Under the pieces are notes generated by a model. The model made no database searches and was not told where the DNA came from. It saw nothing but the letters and a program-made list of their open reading frames with translations. A DNA stretch of 40,872 nt from GWB1-39-12 sp964435575 (GTDB lineage Bacteria > Patescibacteriota > Microgenomatia > UBA8517): assembly GCA_964435575.1 (NCBI GenBank), contig CAYSZS010000008.1:1-40872 (forward strand), given 5' to 3'. Of this stretch, positions 12,576-19,472 are shown one piece after another. A program made the translations under genes and the position numbers. Position 1 is the first letter of the stretch. The number at the start of each line of letters is the position of its first letter.

Positions 12576-13014
12576 GTTGTAGTTCATAGTTATTAGTCCA
12601 TCGTTCATGGTTGAAAATAAATTTAATTTTGAAGATCTGAGAGTTTATCAATTGGTTTTAGAACTGGTGGATCGGATATATGAATTGACTAAGAATTGGC
12701 CGAGGGAAGAAGTCTTTGGATTAACTAATCAACTGAGAAGAGCGATTGTATCAATCTTGCTTAATATTGCCGAAGGATCATCCAGAACTAAAAAAGATTT
12801 TAAGCATTTTTTGGATTTAGCGAGAGGGTCTCTTTACGAATGTATAGCTTGCTTACAAGTAGCTTTGAATCAAAAATACCTGAGCCGAGAAGAGTACCAA
12901 GAATTGTATTCCAGGTTACAAACAGTCTCTAAGATGATTAGTGCACTTAAACGTTCAATTAAATAAAAGCTATGAACTACGAACTATGAACAAACCAACT
13001 ATGAACCATGAACC
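12576..13014. repeat. Inverted repeats flanking the S23-type gene
   Basis: Left flank 12576-12612 and right flank 12971-13014 carry matching inverted units: GTAGTTCATA (12579-12588) with TATGAACTAC (12971-12980), and GTTCATGGTT (12603-12612) with AACCATGAAC (13004-13013), all perfect. They bracket the whole four-helix gene and are the same GTTCATGGTT/ATGAAC family inserted three times in copA. The start codons of both the S23-type gene and copA lie in these flanks. Confidence 0.7.
12607..12966 (+). CDS. Four-helix-bundle protein, S23/rRNA-intervening-sequence type
   Basis: This 119-residue protein has the family pattern of S23-type proteins: 'FEDLRVYQLVLELVDRIYEL' at the start, then 'FGLTNQLRRAIVSILLNIAE' and 'GSSRTKKDFKHFLDLARGSL', then 'YECIACLQVAL'. 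Known members are encoded inside 23S rRNA intervening sequences or near mobile elements, including the related Avd of diversity-generating retroelements; they form basic pentameric barrels that bind nucleic acid. This copy breaks the copper operon between the cupredoxin and copA, is flanked by inverted repeats, and its ATG lies in the left one. This suggests it came in as a cassette. Confidence 0.85.
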   Translation: MVENKFNFEDLRVYQLVLELVDRIYELTKNWPREEVFGLTNQLRRAIVSILLNIAEGSSRTKKDFKHFLDLARGSLYECIACLQVALNQKYLSREEYQELYSRLQTVSKMISALKRSIK

Positions 13015-15433
13015 AAATAACGAATTTACGAAGCGGAGCTTTCCTATTATCGGGATGCACTGTGCGAGTTGTGCGAAGCTTATTGAAAGAAAACTTGCGG
13101 GAACTCCCGGTGTTTTGAGCGCTTCCGTGAATTATGGCAGTGAGCAGGCTTCGGTTGATGTAGATCCAACGGTTACTGATGATCAACTGGCAAAATCAGT
13201 TGAAGAAGCTGGGTATAAGGCATTAATAATTCAAAAATCAAAAATCAAAAATCAAAAATCTATAGAAGACTTAAAAGAGGAGGAAAAGAGGAAAGAACTT
13301 AGAAATCTAAAGACTAAAGTCTTAATTTCATCGATTCTTTCTGTCCTTATATTCGCAGGATCCTTTCCCGAATGGCTATTTTTTATACCCAGATTATTAA
13401 GCGATCCTTTCATTCTTTTACTCCTAACATTACCCGTACAATTTTGGGCTGGTTGGCAATTTTATCAAGCAACATGGTCAGGACTCAAAAATAGGACGGC
13501 GAGTATGGATACTCTTATTGCGATTGGTACTTCCGCCGCCTTTGGTTATTCGTTTACGTCCGTTCTTTTCGGAGGGCATATGTACTTTGATACAGCGGCC
13601 ATTATAATTACTTTAATTCTTCTTGGTAGATTTTTAGAAGCGAAGGCAAAAGCCCATACCTCCGATGCAATTAAAAAGCTGTTAGGGTTGCAAGCGAAGA
13701 CTGCGCGTGTCTTACGTACTATGAACAATGAACTAACTAACCAACTAACCAAAGCTATTGGTTCATTGTTCATGGTTCATGGTAAAAAATACTTCGAAGT
13801 TGACATACCTATTGAGGAAGTTAAAGTAGGAGATTTAATTCGAGTCAGACCCGGAGAGAAAATTCCTACAGACGGGGTGATCGTTGAAGGCTCATCTAGT
13901 ATCGACGAATCTATGGTTACGGGTGAATCAATACCGGTAGAGAAGATGAAAGGAGATACGGTAATTGGCGCGACTATCAATAAATCCGGAAGTTTTATTT
14001 TTGAAGCTACGAAAGTTGGGGCTGATACGATGCTGGCCCAAATTGTAAAGATGGTAACTGAAGCTCAAAGTTCCCGTGCTCCAATTCAAAGGTTGGTGGA
14101 TCTAATCTCTTCATATTTTGTCCCCGTCGTATTGATAATTGCTGTGGCCACATTTGTGGTCTGGTATGACTTTGGGACCTTTTCTCAAGCTCTGACAAAT
14201 CTTATCGCTGTTCTAATCATTGCTTGTCCTTGTGCGATGGGGCTGGCAACCCCAACCGCAATTATGGTTGGAACCGGTCGTGGGGCCGAAAAAGGAATTC
14301 TTATTAAAGACGCTGAGAGTTTGGAAATTGCGAATAAAGTGGAGATAACGATATTTGATAAAACCGGTACGCTAACAGAAGGAAAACCGACTGTTACAGA
14401 TATAATAGAAGTTCATCGTTCGTCGTTCATGGTTCATGGTAAGAGCAGAAATAGTAAATTAACAATGAACAATGAACTAACTAACCATGAACTTCTTAAA
14501 ATTGCTGCTTCCTTGGAAAAAGGGTCGGAACATGCTTTAGGTGAAGCTATTTTGAAAAAAGCTGAAGAGGAAAAGATAGTTTTCAAAAATGTCGAAAGCT
14601 TTAGTGCAGTTCCAGGGCATGGTATTGAAGGAAATATCGATGGAAAAAAATACTTTCTTGGAAACAGGGCTTTAATGGAGAAAGAAGGTGTGGAATATAA
14701 AAATTCAGAAGATCAGATCGCAAAATTAGAAGAGGAGGGGAAAACAGTAATGTTGTTGGCTACGGCCTCGAAACTACTTGGCCTTATAGCTGTTGCTGAT
14801 ACTCTCAAAGAAGGTGTTCCCGAGGTTGTTGAAACTTTAGAAGAGAAGGGAATCGAGGTTTGGATGATAACCGGGGACAACGAAAGGACGGCTAAGGCTA
14901 TTGCGAAAGAGGCAGGGATTAAAAATGTTCTGGCAAGTGTCCTTCCAGATCAGAAGGCCGAGAAAGTTAAAAAATTAAAAGTTCATGGTTCAGGGTTCAT
15001 AGTTAGCAGTAGGGCTAAGGAGGGTTCTAAAACAATGAACAATGAACTAACTAACCAACTAACTAAGCGACGTACAGTCGCTTTTGTCGGCGACGGAATT
15101 AATGATGCGCCAGCTTTGGCTGCAAGTGACGTAGGCATAGCAATGGGAACAGGAACCGATGTTGCGATTGAGTCTGCTGGGATAACTCTTCTTAATCGCG
15201 ACATTCGTTCGGTTTTAACGGCTTTGAATCTAAGTCGTGTGACTCTTTCCGTGATCAAACAGAATCTTTTCTGGGCTTTTGGGTATAATGTTATTCTCAT
15301 TCCGGTTGCAATGGGAGTTCTTTATCCATTCTTCGGTTGGCTTCTTAATCCTGCTCTGGCTGCCTTTGCCATGGCTGCATCCTCAATTTCTGTAGTTACA
15401 AATTCTTTGAGGCTTAAAAAAGTAAAAATCTAA
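12986..15433 (+). CDS. copA: Copper-exporting P1B-type ATPase with three in-frame repeat insertions
   Basis: This is a Cu(I) P-type ATPase of about 815 residues from ATG 12986 (an in-frame ATG at 12941 overlaps the S23-type gene; 13001 is also possible). One HMA domain with GMHCASC (C26, C29) is followed by membrane helices, the actuator VTGES (~311-315), the ion-site C414-P-C416 in 'CPCAMGLATPT', the phosphorylation site D458-K-T-G-T, the hinge GDGINDAPAL (~702), and terminal YN and MAASS motifs of Cu(I) pumps. Three repeat insertions of about 22-29 residues (~246-268, ~476-503, ~666-695) sit in variable loops where related pumps are shorter. All catalytic motifs are intact, so the pump is probably active. 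Confidence 0.93.
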   Translation: MNKPTMNHEPNNEFTKRSFPIIGMHCASCAKLIERKLAGTPGVLSASVNYGSEQASVDVDPTVTDDQLAKSVEEAGYKALIIQKSKIKNQKSIEDLKEEEKRKELRNLKTKVLISSILSVLIFAGSFPEWLFFIPRLLSDPFILLLLTLPVQFWAGWQFYQATWSGLKNRTASMDTLIAIGTSAAFGYSFTSVLFGGHMYFDTAAIIITLILLGRFLEAKAKAHTSDAIKKLLGLQAKTARVLRTMNNELTNQLTKAIGSLFMVHGKKYFEVDIPIEEVKVGDLIRVRPGEKIPTDGVIVEGSSSIDESMVTGESIPVEKMKGDTVIGATINKSGSFIFEATKVGADTMLAQIVKMVTEAQSSRAPIQRLVDLISSYFVPVVLIIAVATFVVWYDFGTFSQALTNLIAVLIIACPCAMGLATPTAIMVGTGRGAEKGILIKDAESLEIANKVEITIFDKTGTLTEGKPTVTDIIEVHRSSFMVHGKSRNSKLTMNNELTNHELLKIAASLEKGSEHALGEAILKKAEEEKIVFKNVESFSAVPGHGIEGNIDGKKYFLGNRALMEKEGVEYKNSEDQIAKLEEEGKTVMLLATASKLLGLIAVADTLKEGVPEVVETLEEKGIEVWMITGDNERTAKAIAKEAGIKNVLASVLPDQKAEKVKKLKVHGSGFIVSSRAKEGSKTMNNELTNQLTKRRTVAFVGDGINDAPALAASDVGIAMGTGTDVAIESAGITLLNRDIRSVLTALNLSRVTLSVIKQNLFWAFGYNVILIPVAMGVLYPFFGWLLNPALAAFAMAASSISVVTNSLRLKKVKI
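13231..13260 (+). repeat. In-frame tandem TCAAAAATCAAAAA repeat in copA
   Basis: Three to four copies of CAAAAAT encode 'QKSKIKNQKSI' in the linker between the HMA domain and the first membrane helix. It belongs to a different repeat family from the palindromic insertions further on. Confidence 0.6.
13721..13787. repeat. In-frame palindromic insertion 1 in copA (actuator domain)
   Basis: ATGAACAATGAAC (13721-13733) and GTTCATTGTTCAT (13761-13773) are perfect 13-base inverted arms around AACTAACTAACC-type units. The element is read in frame as 'MNNELTNQLTKAIGSLFMVHG', extending a beta-hairpin of the actuator domain between 'KTARVLR' and 'KKYFEVDIPIEEVKVGD'. Confidence 0.8.
14411..14492. repeat. 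In-frame palindromic insertion 2 in copA (after the DKTGT site)
   Basis: GTTCATGGTT (14425-14434) pairs with AACCATGAAC (14483-14492), and AACAATGAACAATGAACTAA recurs as in insertions 1 and 3. It is read in frame as 'VHRSSFMVHGKSRNSK' plus 'LTMNNELTNHEL', between 'GKPTVTDIIE' and 'LKIAASLEKGSEHALGEA', the loop leading into the nucleotide-binding domain. Confidence 0.8.
14981..15067. repeat. In-frame palindromic insertion 3 in copA (before GDGINDAP)
   Basis: Starts GTTCATGGTTCAGGGTTCAT and ends with AACAATGAACAATGAACTAA followed by CTAACCAACTAACTAAG. It is read in frame as 'VHGSGFIVSSRAKEGSK' plus 'TMNNELTNQLTK', between 'DQKAEKVKKLK' and 'RRTVAFVGDGINDAPAL', where related pumps have only a few residues. 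Confidence 0.8.
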
Positions 15434-15435
15434 GA

Positions 15436-15441
15436 TATAAT
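15436..15441 (+). promoter_or_regulatory. -10 element for the second DUF1573 gene
   Basis: TATAAT (15436-15441) lies 7 bases before the ATG at 15449. It overlaps an upstream in-frame ATG at 15440, which makes 15449 the better start if this promoter is used. Confidence 0.45.
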
Positions 15442-15448
15442 GTTGAAC

Positions 15449-15931
15449 ATGAATTTTAATAGAATCATCAAGTTGGTTGTGGCTATAGTGCTGACCACAG
15501 CAGCCGTGTTTATAGCCAGATCGGTAATAATTCAAAGCGACCTAAAAGAGACTAAAAATGCTCCGAGCCAGGAAGTGTCTAAGGAATCAAACTCAGTCGT
15601 TGTAATTACTCCATCAAGTCAAAATTTGGGAAAGGTTATTTATGGCGATGTTGCTACCACTACGTTTACTTTGACGAATTCTACGTCAAAACTTTTAAAG
15701 ATTACCCGCGTTTCAACGTCATGCGGCTGTACAAAAGCTGAAGTTGAAAAGAGAGATTTGGGAGCCAAGGAGACGACGTTAGTAAAGGTATCCTTTGATC
15801 CTGCTGTGCACAAGGACGATACAGATATTGGAGAAGTAACTAGGTCTATTTATATCAGCACAGACAATCCGGATTTTCCTCAACTGACAAGTACTATAAC
15901 TGCAAATGTTATCAAGGAAGCTTCACAGTAA
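15449..15931 (+). CDS. Membrane-anchored DUF1573 protein, copy 2
   Basis: This ~160-residue protein has an N-terminal membrane segment (~5-24), a linker and a DUF1573 domain: 'PSSQNLGKVIYGDVATTTFT', the Cys loop 'STSCGCTKAEVE' (the canonical SCGCT), and 'VSFDPAVHKDD...RSIYIST' in the second half. It is related to the protein at 8910-9422, whose loop reads SCMCT. It follows copA by 15 bases and could be read through from copA or started at its own -10; an ATG at 15440 would add three residues. An envelope role in copper or disulfide handling is inferred from context only. Confidence 0.83.
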   Translation: MNFNRIIKLVVAIVLTTAAVFIARSVIIQSDLKETKNAPSQEVSKESNSVVVITPSSQNLGKVIYGDVATTTFTLTNSTSKLLKITRVSTSCGCTKAEVEKRDLGAKETTLVKVSFDPAVHKDDTDIGEVTRSIYISTDNPDFPQLTSTITANVIKEASQ

Positions 15932-16001
15932 ACTTCTAAGCATGGGAGTGCAAAAGATTAATTACTGCTAGTGGGTTTAGATTACAGAGGGTATCTGGTG
16001 G

Positions 16002-16031
16002 TTGACTTGAAGCTATCCTTAACGGTATAGT
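16002..16031 (+). promoter_or_regulatory. Thioredoxin gene promoter
   Basis: TTGACT (16002-16007) and TATAGT (16026-16031) are separated by 18 bases; the ATG is 9 bases after the -10. ACGGT/ACCGT (16022-16026 and 16036-16040) form a small inverted repeat over the start region. The rest of the 109-base gap after DUF1573 shows no gene. Confidence 0.65.
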
Positions 16032-16040
16032 GAAAACCGT

Positions 16041-16361
16041 ATGGCAACTCTTGACGTTAGCGATTCAGATTTTGAAGAAAAGGTTTTGAAATCACAGATT
16101 CCCGTCTTGGTAGACTTTTGGGCAGTTTGGTGCGGACCCTGCAAGATGGCAGAGCCTGTTCTCGAGGAATTGTCTGACGAAAATAAAGACAAACTTGTTA
16201 TAATGAAATTAAACGTTGACGAGAATCAAGAAAGTACGCTCAAATACCAAGTTATGTCGATTCCTACAACCATTCTTTATAAAGGAAGTCAGGAGGTAGG
16301 ACGTCAAATTGGTTTTGCAGGAAAAAATGCATATGAAGAATTAATAAAGAAAGGAATTTAG
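16041..16361 (+). CDS. trxA: Thioredoxin
   Basis: This 106-residue protein is a full-length classic thioredoxin. The active site WCGPCK is in 'PVLVDFWAVWCGPCKMAEPV', the cis-proline loop in 'QVMSIPTTILYKG', and the conserved 'LNVDENQESTLKYQV' precedes it. It has no signal peptide, so it acts in the cytoplasm as a general disulfide reductase. Thioredoxin reductase is encoded two genes downstream (16880), giving a complete cytoplasmic pair. It has its own promoter 9 bases upstream. A GC-rich short repeat begins at the stop codon. Confidence 0.95.
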   Translation: MATLDVSDSDFEEKVLKSQIPVLVDFWAVWCGPCKMAEPVLEELSDENKDKLVIMKLNVDENQESTLKYQVMSIPTTILYKGSQEVGRQIGFAGKNAYEELIKKGI

Positions 16362-16397
16362 CCCGCCTACACTAAAGTTACGGCGAGGCGAAGGGGG
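16361..16397. repeat. GC-rich CCGCCTACAC...GGCGAGGCGAAGG repeat
   Basis: Relative of the in-frame repeat at 12288-12320; both share CCGCCT, a CTNANG(C/T)TACGGCGAG core and AAGG. It fills the gap between the thioredoxin stop and the next gene, and its end (AAGGGGGGTGA) doubles as the ribosome binding site of that gene. Confidence 0.55.
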
Positions 16398-16407
16398 GTG
16401 AATTAGT

Positions 16408-16800
16408 ATGGGTCCAGATGATACAACTAAAAAACCAAGTTCTGGGATGCCTATGACTGGGGGAGGTATGAGCTCAGCAGCGGATGATACTGCACCTACT
16501 ATGCCAACGGCATCTGATGATGATACGGGTATGGCGAGCGCTACCGGACCGGTGTCTACAACAGTAGACGAACCCACACAAATGCCAACAGGGATGCCGG
16601 GTGGTATGGGAACAAGTGTTCAGCCTACGGACGAACCGGTAGCACCACTTCCTGGTGGTCAATCTACGTCGGGAGCTATGGGTAGTCCGATGGGTGGAGA
16701 ACCTACTGAAGAGGTACCGGAAACAACGGTAAAAGAGCCTGAAGAGGATACTGGCCCCGGAGTTCCACCAAAAGGCGGAATGATGGGTGGAGCTATTTAA
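16408..16800 (+). CDS. Low-complexity Met/Gly/Thr/Pro-rich protein
   Basis: This 130-residue protein appears fully disordered: repeated 'GMPMTGGGMS', 'PTQMPTGMPGGMGT' and 'MGSPMGGEPTEE' segments with many Asp/Glu/Thr/Pro and no Cys, His, Trp, signal peptide or membrane segment. A strong ribosome site (AAGGGGGGTGA, 8 bases from ATG) and steady lack of stops support a real gene. The repeated Met-Gly patches resemble Met-rich copper-binding tails, and the neighbours are copper and thiol genes, but this is only a guess. I do not recognise a family. Confidence 0.6.
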   Translation: MGPDDTTKKPSSGMPMTGGGMSSAADDTAPTMPTASDDDTGMASATGPVSTTVDEPTQMPTGMPGGMGTSVQPTDEPVAPLPGGQSTSGAMGSPMGGEPTEEVPETTVKEPEEDTGPGVPPKGGMMGGAI

Positions 16801-16879
16801 AGAAATTTCCTTTGGAATATCTTAATTACCCACGCGAAGGGCTTCTGGAATTTTCAAAACTTTTTTTAAAAAGATATTT

Positions 16880-17896
16880 ATGTCTGAGAAACAAGAATTT
16901 GCTCCAAAACCAGCCGAAGGAAAGCCATGGGATGTTGCTATTATTGGTTCGGGTCCTGCGGCTTTAACTGCCGCAATCTATACTACGCGTGGTGCTGCTT
17001 CAACTTTAATCATTGGGGGCGAGTCCTGGGGAGGACAACTCATGCTGACCACGACCGTTGATAACTTTCCCGGCTTTCCTGATGGGATTCAAGGACCTGA
17101 TTTAATGAATTTAATAAGAAAGCAGGTAGAACGTTTTGGAGCTGAGTTTGTGCAAAAAAATGTTGACGAAGTCAACCTTGAAAAGGTCCCCTTTGAACTA
17201 GTTTCAGCCGGCAAAAAATATTTGGCTAGAACTATTGTTATCGCGACCGGAGCGGATACTAAGTGGCTTGGGGTTCCCGGGGAGGAAAAATTGCGCGGGC
17301 GCGGCGTTTCTTCGTGCGCTCCTTGTGATGCACCTTTCTTTAAAGGTAAAAACGTAGCCGTTGTTGGTGGCGGAGATTCTGCGATGGAGGAAGCATTGGT
17401 TTTGACCAAATATGCCAATACGGTAACAATTATTCATCGAAGAGATGAATTTAAGGCATCAGCCGTTATGCAGCAAAAGATTTTTGATAAAGAAAAGGAA
17501 GATAAAGTTAAAATTTTATGGAATACCGAGATTGTGGAGTTTATCGGGGAACAAAAGTTAGAAAAAATTAAAATTAAGGATAGCAAGACGGGAGAAATTA
17601 AAGAGGTGCTGATGGATGGAGTGTTTGTGGCAATAGGTCATATTCCGGCAACGGGAATGTTTAAAGAAAAACTGGAACTTGACGAGAGAGGTTACATAAT
17701 TAGGATGCCGACGGAGCATCACGAGGATGTGGTTGAAAAAAAGCACTTCCACACAAAAACGAGCACTCCGGGAGTGTTTGTGTCGGGAGACGTTCACGAT
17801 CATGTTTATAGACAAGCCGTTACCGCAGCAGGCTTTGGCTGTATGGCCGGAATGGACGCACTAAGATATTTAGATAAGGCAGTGCCTACGTGGTAA
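16880..17896 (+). CDS. trxB: Thioredoxin reductase
   Basis: This 338-residue flavoprotein has the FAD-binding motif 'VAIIGSGPAALTAAIY', the redox-active pair CAPC in 'SSCAPCDAPFFKGK' (the usual form is CATC), the NADPH motif 'VAVVGGGDSAMEEAL' followed by 'TIIHRRDEFKAS', and the C-terminal FAD motif 'GVFVSGDVHDHVYRQAVTAA'. It transfers electrons from NADPH (or NADH) to thioredoxin, encoded just upstream at 16041. The ~13-residue N-terminal extension 'MSEKQEFAPKPAEG' is unremarkable. A repeat region follows the stop. Confidence 0.95.
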   Translation: MSEKQEFAPKPAEGKPWDVAIIGSGPAALTAAIYTTRGAASTLIIGGESWGGQLMLTTTVDNFPGFPDGIQGPDLMNLIRKQVERFGAEFVQKNVDEVNLEKVPFELVSAGKKYLARTIVIATGADTKWLGVPGEEKLRGRGVSSCAPCDAPFFKGKNVAVVGGGDSAMEEALVLTKYANTVTIIHRRDEFKASAVMQQKIFDKEKEDKVKILWNTEIVEFIGEQKLEKIKIKDSKTGEIKEVLMDGVFVAIGHIPATGMFKEKLELDERGYIIRMPTEHHEDVVEKKHFHTKTSTPGVFVSGDVHDHVYRQAVTAAGFGCMAGMDALRYLDKAVPTW

Positions 17897-17917
17897 GTTT
17901 AATTTTGTTTAGTAATT

Positions 17918-17994
17918 CGGTAAGGGTAACGAAACCCGTATCGTAAATCGTCTTACGTCTTACGTAACCGAAACGGGCATCTTAACCCTAACCG
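17918..17994. repeat. Imperfect long inverted repeat after trxB
   Basis: CGGTAAGGGTAACGAAACCC (from 17918) and GGGCATCTTAACCCTAACCG (to 17994) are imperfect inverted arms; between them GTCTTAC is repeated in tandem. It could fold into a hairpin ending trxB transcripts, but there is no T-run. The rest of the 228-base gap before 18125 contains a possible TTGACA (18038-18043). Confidence 0.45.
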
Positions 17995-18124
17995 CTAGAC
18001 TATTTATTCGTAGATTGGCATTTTATTTCTTTGCTGGTTGACATATTCATTTCTTTCTTGCAGAATATCTGTTATTGCGTTTCGCGAATACTTTTTGGAT
18101 GAAGCGAACGCAACAAACTTGTTT

Positions 18125-18904
18125 ATGGTAAAAGTTGGACAAGGTCTTCTAGAAAAACTGGTGCCTATACTTCTTGTTGCTTCTATTGGTCTTGCCTTCG
18201 TAGTAGGAGTTTTGTGGCAGAAAGTGAGTAGCCTTGAGGGTGGTAGTACCAGGGTGTCAGGGACTAGCGGAAATACGAATACCCAACCCCAAGCTGGAGG
18301 AAACGAGGCCCAAGCTCCAAGTAACCTGGATAATTTGGAGGCGGTTGTAGGAAGTATCCAGATTAATACAGACAAATTTAAATCCTGTTCTGAATCTGGA
18401 AAATATAAGGATAGGGTGGAAAGTGACTATCAAGCCGGCATAGCAGCCGGAGTATCCGGTACTCCCGGAAATTTTATTGTTAACGATAAAGGAGAAACTT
18501 GGTTTGTTCCCGGAGCATACCCTTTTGACCAAGTTAAAATAGTTGTTGACATAGCAAGAGGAGGGGATGGAACTTTACCGCAGGGTGTCGAGAAGTTGTC
18601 AAGCGACAGAGCTTCTAAACTCACGGCCATCAGTGAAAAAGATCATGTACGTGGCAATAGAAGTGCCAAGATCAAGCTGGTTGAATACTCGGATTTCGAA
18701 TGCCCTTTTTGCCAGAGGTTTCATCTAACTGCTAAACAAGTGCTTGACGAGTATGGAAACGATGTAGCCTGGGTTTACAGGCACTTCCCACTTGACCAAC
18801 TTCATCCAAAAGCCCGACCAACAGCCGAAGCGTCAGAATGCGTCTATGAGCTTGGAGGAGATGAGGCCTTCTGGAAGTTTACGGACGAAGTGTTTGGAGT
18901 ATAA
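18125..18904 (+). CDS. DsbA-like protein with its two halves in swapped order
   Basis: This 259-residue protein from ATG 18125 has a membrane anchor (~10-32) and a Gln/Gly/Asn linker. Next comes what is normally the C-terminal half of a DsbA domain: 'DKFKSCSESGKYKDRVESDY' and the cis-proline segment 'GVSGTPGNFIVN' (~109-120), ending 'PGAYPFDQVKIVVDIA'. Only then comes the normal N-terminal half: 'SEKDHVRGNRSAKIKLVEYS', the active site CPFC (193-196), 'VYRHFPLDQLHPKARPTAEA' and 'FWKFTDEVFGV', where the gene stops. All redox parts are present, so it may be a circular permutant. An assembly or recombination product is the alternative. A repeat follows the stop. Confidence 0.8.
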   Translation: MVKVGQGLLEKLVPILLVASIGLAFVVGVLWQKVSSLEGGSTRVSGTSGNTNTQPQAGGNEAQAPSNLDNLEAVVGSIQINTDKFKSCSESGKYKDRVESDYQAGIAAGVSGTPGNFIVNDKGETWFVPGAYPFDQVKIVVDIARGGDGTLPQGVEKLSSDRASKLTAISEKDHVRGNRSAKIKLVEYSDFECPFCQRFHLTAKQVLDEYGNDVAWVYRHFPLDQLHPKARPTAEASECVYELGGDEAFWKFTDEVFGV

Positions 18905-18909
18905 CTTTA

Positions 18910-18940
18910 TGATTGGTGACTAGCGATTTGTGATTGGTAG
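18910..18940. repeat. GATTGGTGACTAGCGATTTG-type repeat at converging gene ends
   Basis: Related to the repeat at 6674-6715. It follows the permuted DsbA stop and supplies the last codons and stop ('FLPITNR') of the minus-strand methyltransferase. Confidence 0.5.
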
Positions 18941-19465
18941 AAATTCCAATATTTTGTAACAAATAACCGCAGCCGAGCCCCAGACATTGAAAGACCTGTT
19001 AATGCCATACATTGGAAGTTCCACGATTATGTCTACTTCGTCTAAAACTTCCTTGGAGATTCCGTCCGTTTCATTACCGACAACAATTGCAACAGGTAAA
19101 TTTATTTTTGTAGCAAGTAGCTTGTAGCTGGTAGCTTGGGGATGTTGTTCAACAGCTATTATCTGTATCCCTTTATCCCTTAATCTCTTAATTAACTTAA
19201 TGACTGATTTCTCTTTCTCCCAAGGCACCCAAGCCTCGGTCCCAACCGCTGCTTTGTGGATCCTTGAAGACGGCGGATATTCCATCTTCCCGCACAAATA
19301 CATTTTGGTAGCAGCAACAGAATCAGCTAAGCGGAAAAGTGAGCCGATGTTATAAGTATCGATGATGTTATCTAAAACAAAATAAATCGGATTTCTTTTA
19401 ACTATTGCCAAATCTTCATTGGTTGGTTTTGACTTTCGTAATTCTTTGGCGTTTAGTCTTGGCAC
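18920..19465 (-). CDS. SpoU/TrmH-family RNA 2'-O-methyltransferase
   Basis: This ~181-residue protein has the SPOUT signature motifs: 'NIIDTYNIGSLFRLADSVAA' (motif 1), 'IVVGNETDGISKEVLDEVDI' (motif 2) and 'LPMYGINRSFNVWGSAAVIC' (motif 3). It would methylate the 2'-OH of a tRNA or rRNA ribose using S-adenosylmethionine; the target is unknown. I prefer the GTG start at 19465 ('PRLNAKELRK'), 7 bases after a minus-strand TATAAT. An ATG at 19510 would add 15 odd hydrophobic residues that cover this promoter. A short repeat (19110-19140) is read in frame as 'ATSYKLLATK' before motif 2, and another forms the C-terminus. Confidence 0.88.
   Translation of the reverse strand: MPRLNAKELRKSKPTNEDLAIVKRNPIYFVLDNIIDTYNIGSLFRLADSVAATKMYLCGKMEYPPSSRIHKAAVGTEAWVPWEKEKSVIKLIKRLRDKGIQIIAVEQHPQATSYKLLATKINLPVAIVVGNETDGISKEVLDEVDIIVELPMYGINRSFNVWGSAAVICYKILEFLPITNR
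19110..19140. repeat. In-frame GTAGCAAGTAGCTTGTAGCT repeat in the methyltransferase gene
   Basis: Tandem AGCTAC-type units encode 'QATSYKLLATK' on the minus strand, in a loop just before SPOUT motif 2. Confidence 0.55.
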
Positions 19466-19472
19466 AATTAGT

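Noticed and set aside
12941..12985. Longer copA start at 12941
   Set aside because: It overlaps the end of the S23-type gene and adds no HMA-domain residues; ATG 12986 or 13001 is more likely.
13229..13264. CRISPR-like or other array from repeated CAAAAAT units
   Set aside because: Units are 7 bases, contiguous and coding; there are no spacers. No CRISPR array or cas gene is seen in the window.
13721..15067. Frameshift or assembly error as the source of extra residues in copA
   Set aside because: All three segments stay in frame, share a repeat, and flanking motifs continue normally.
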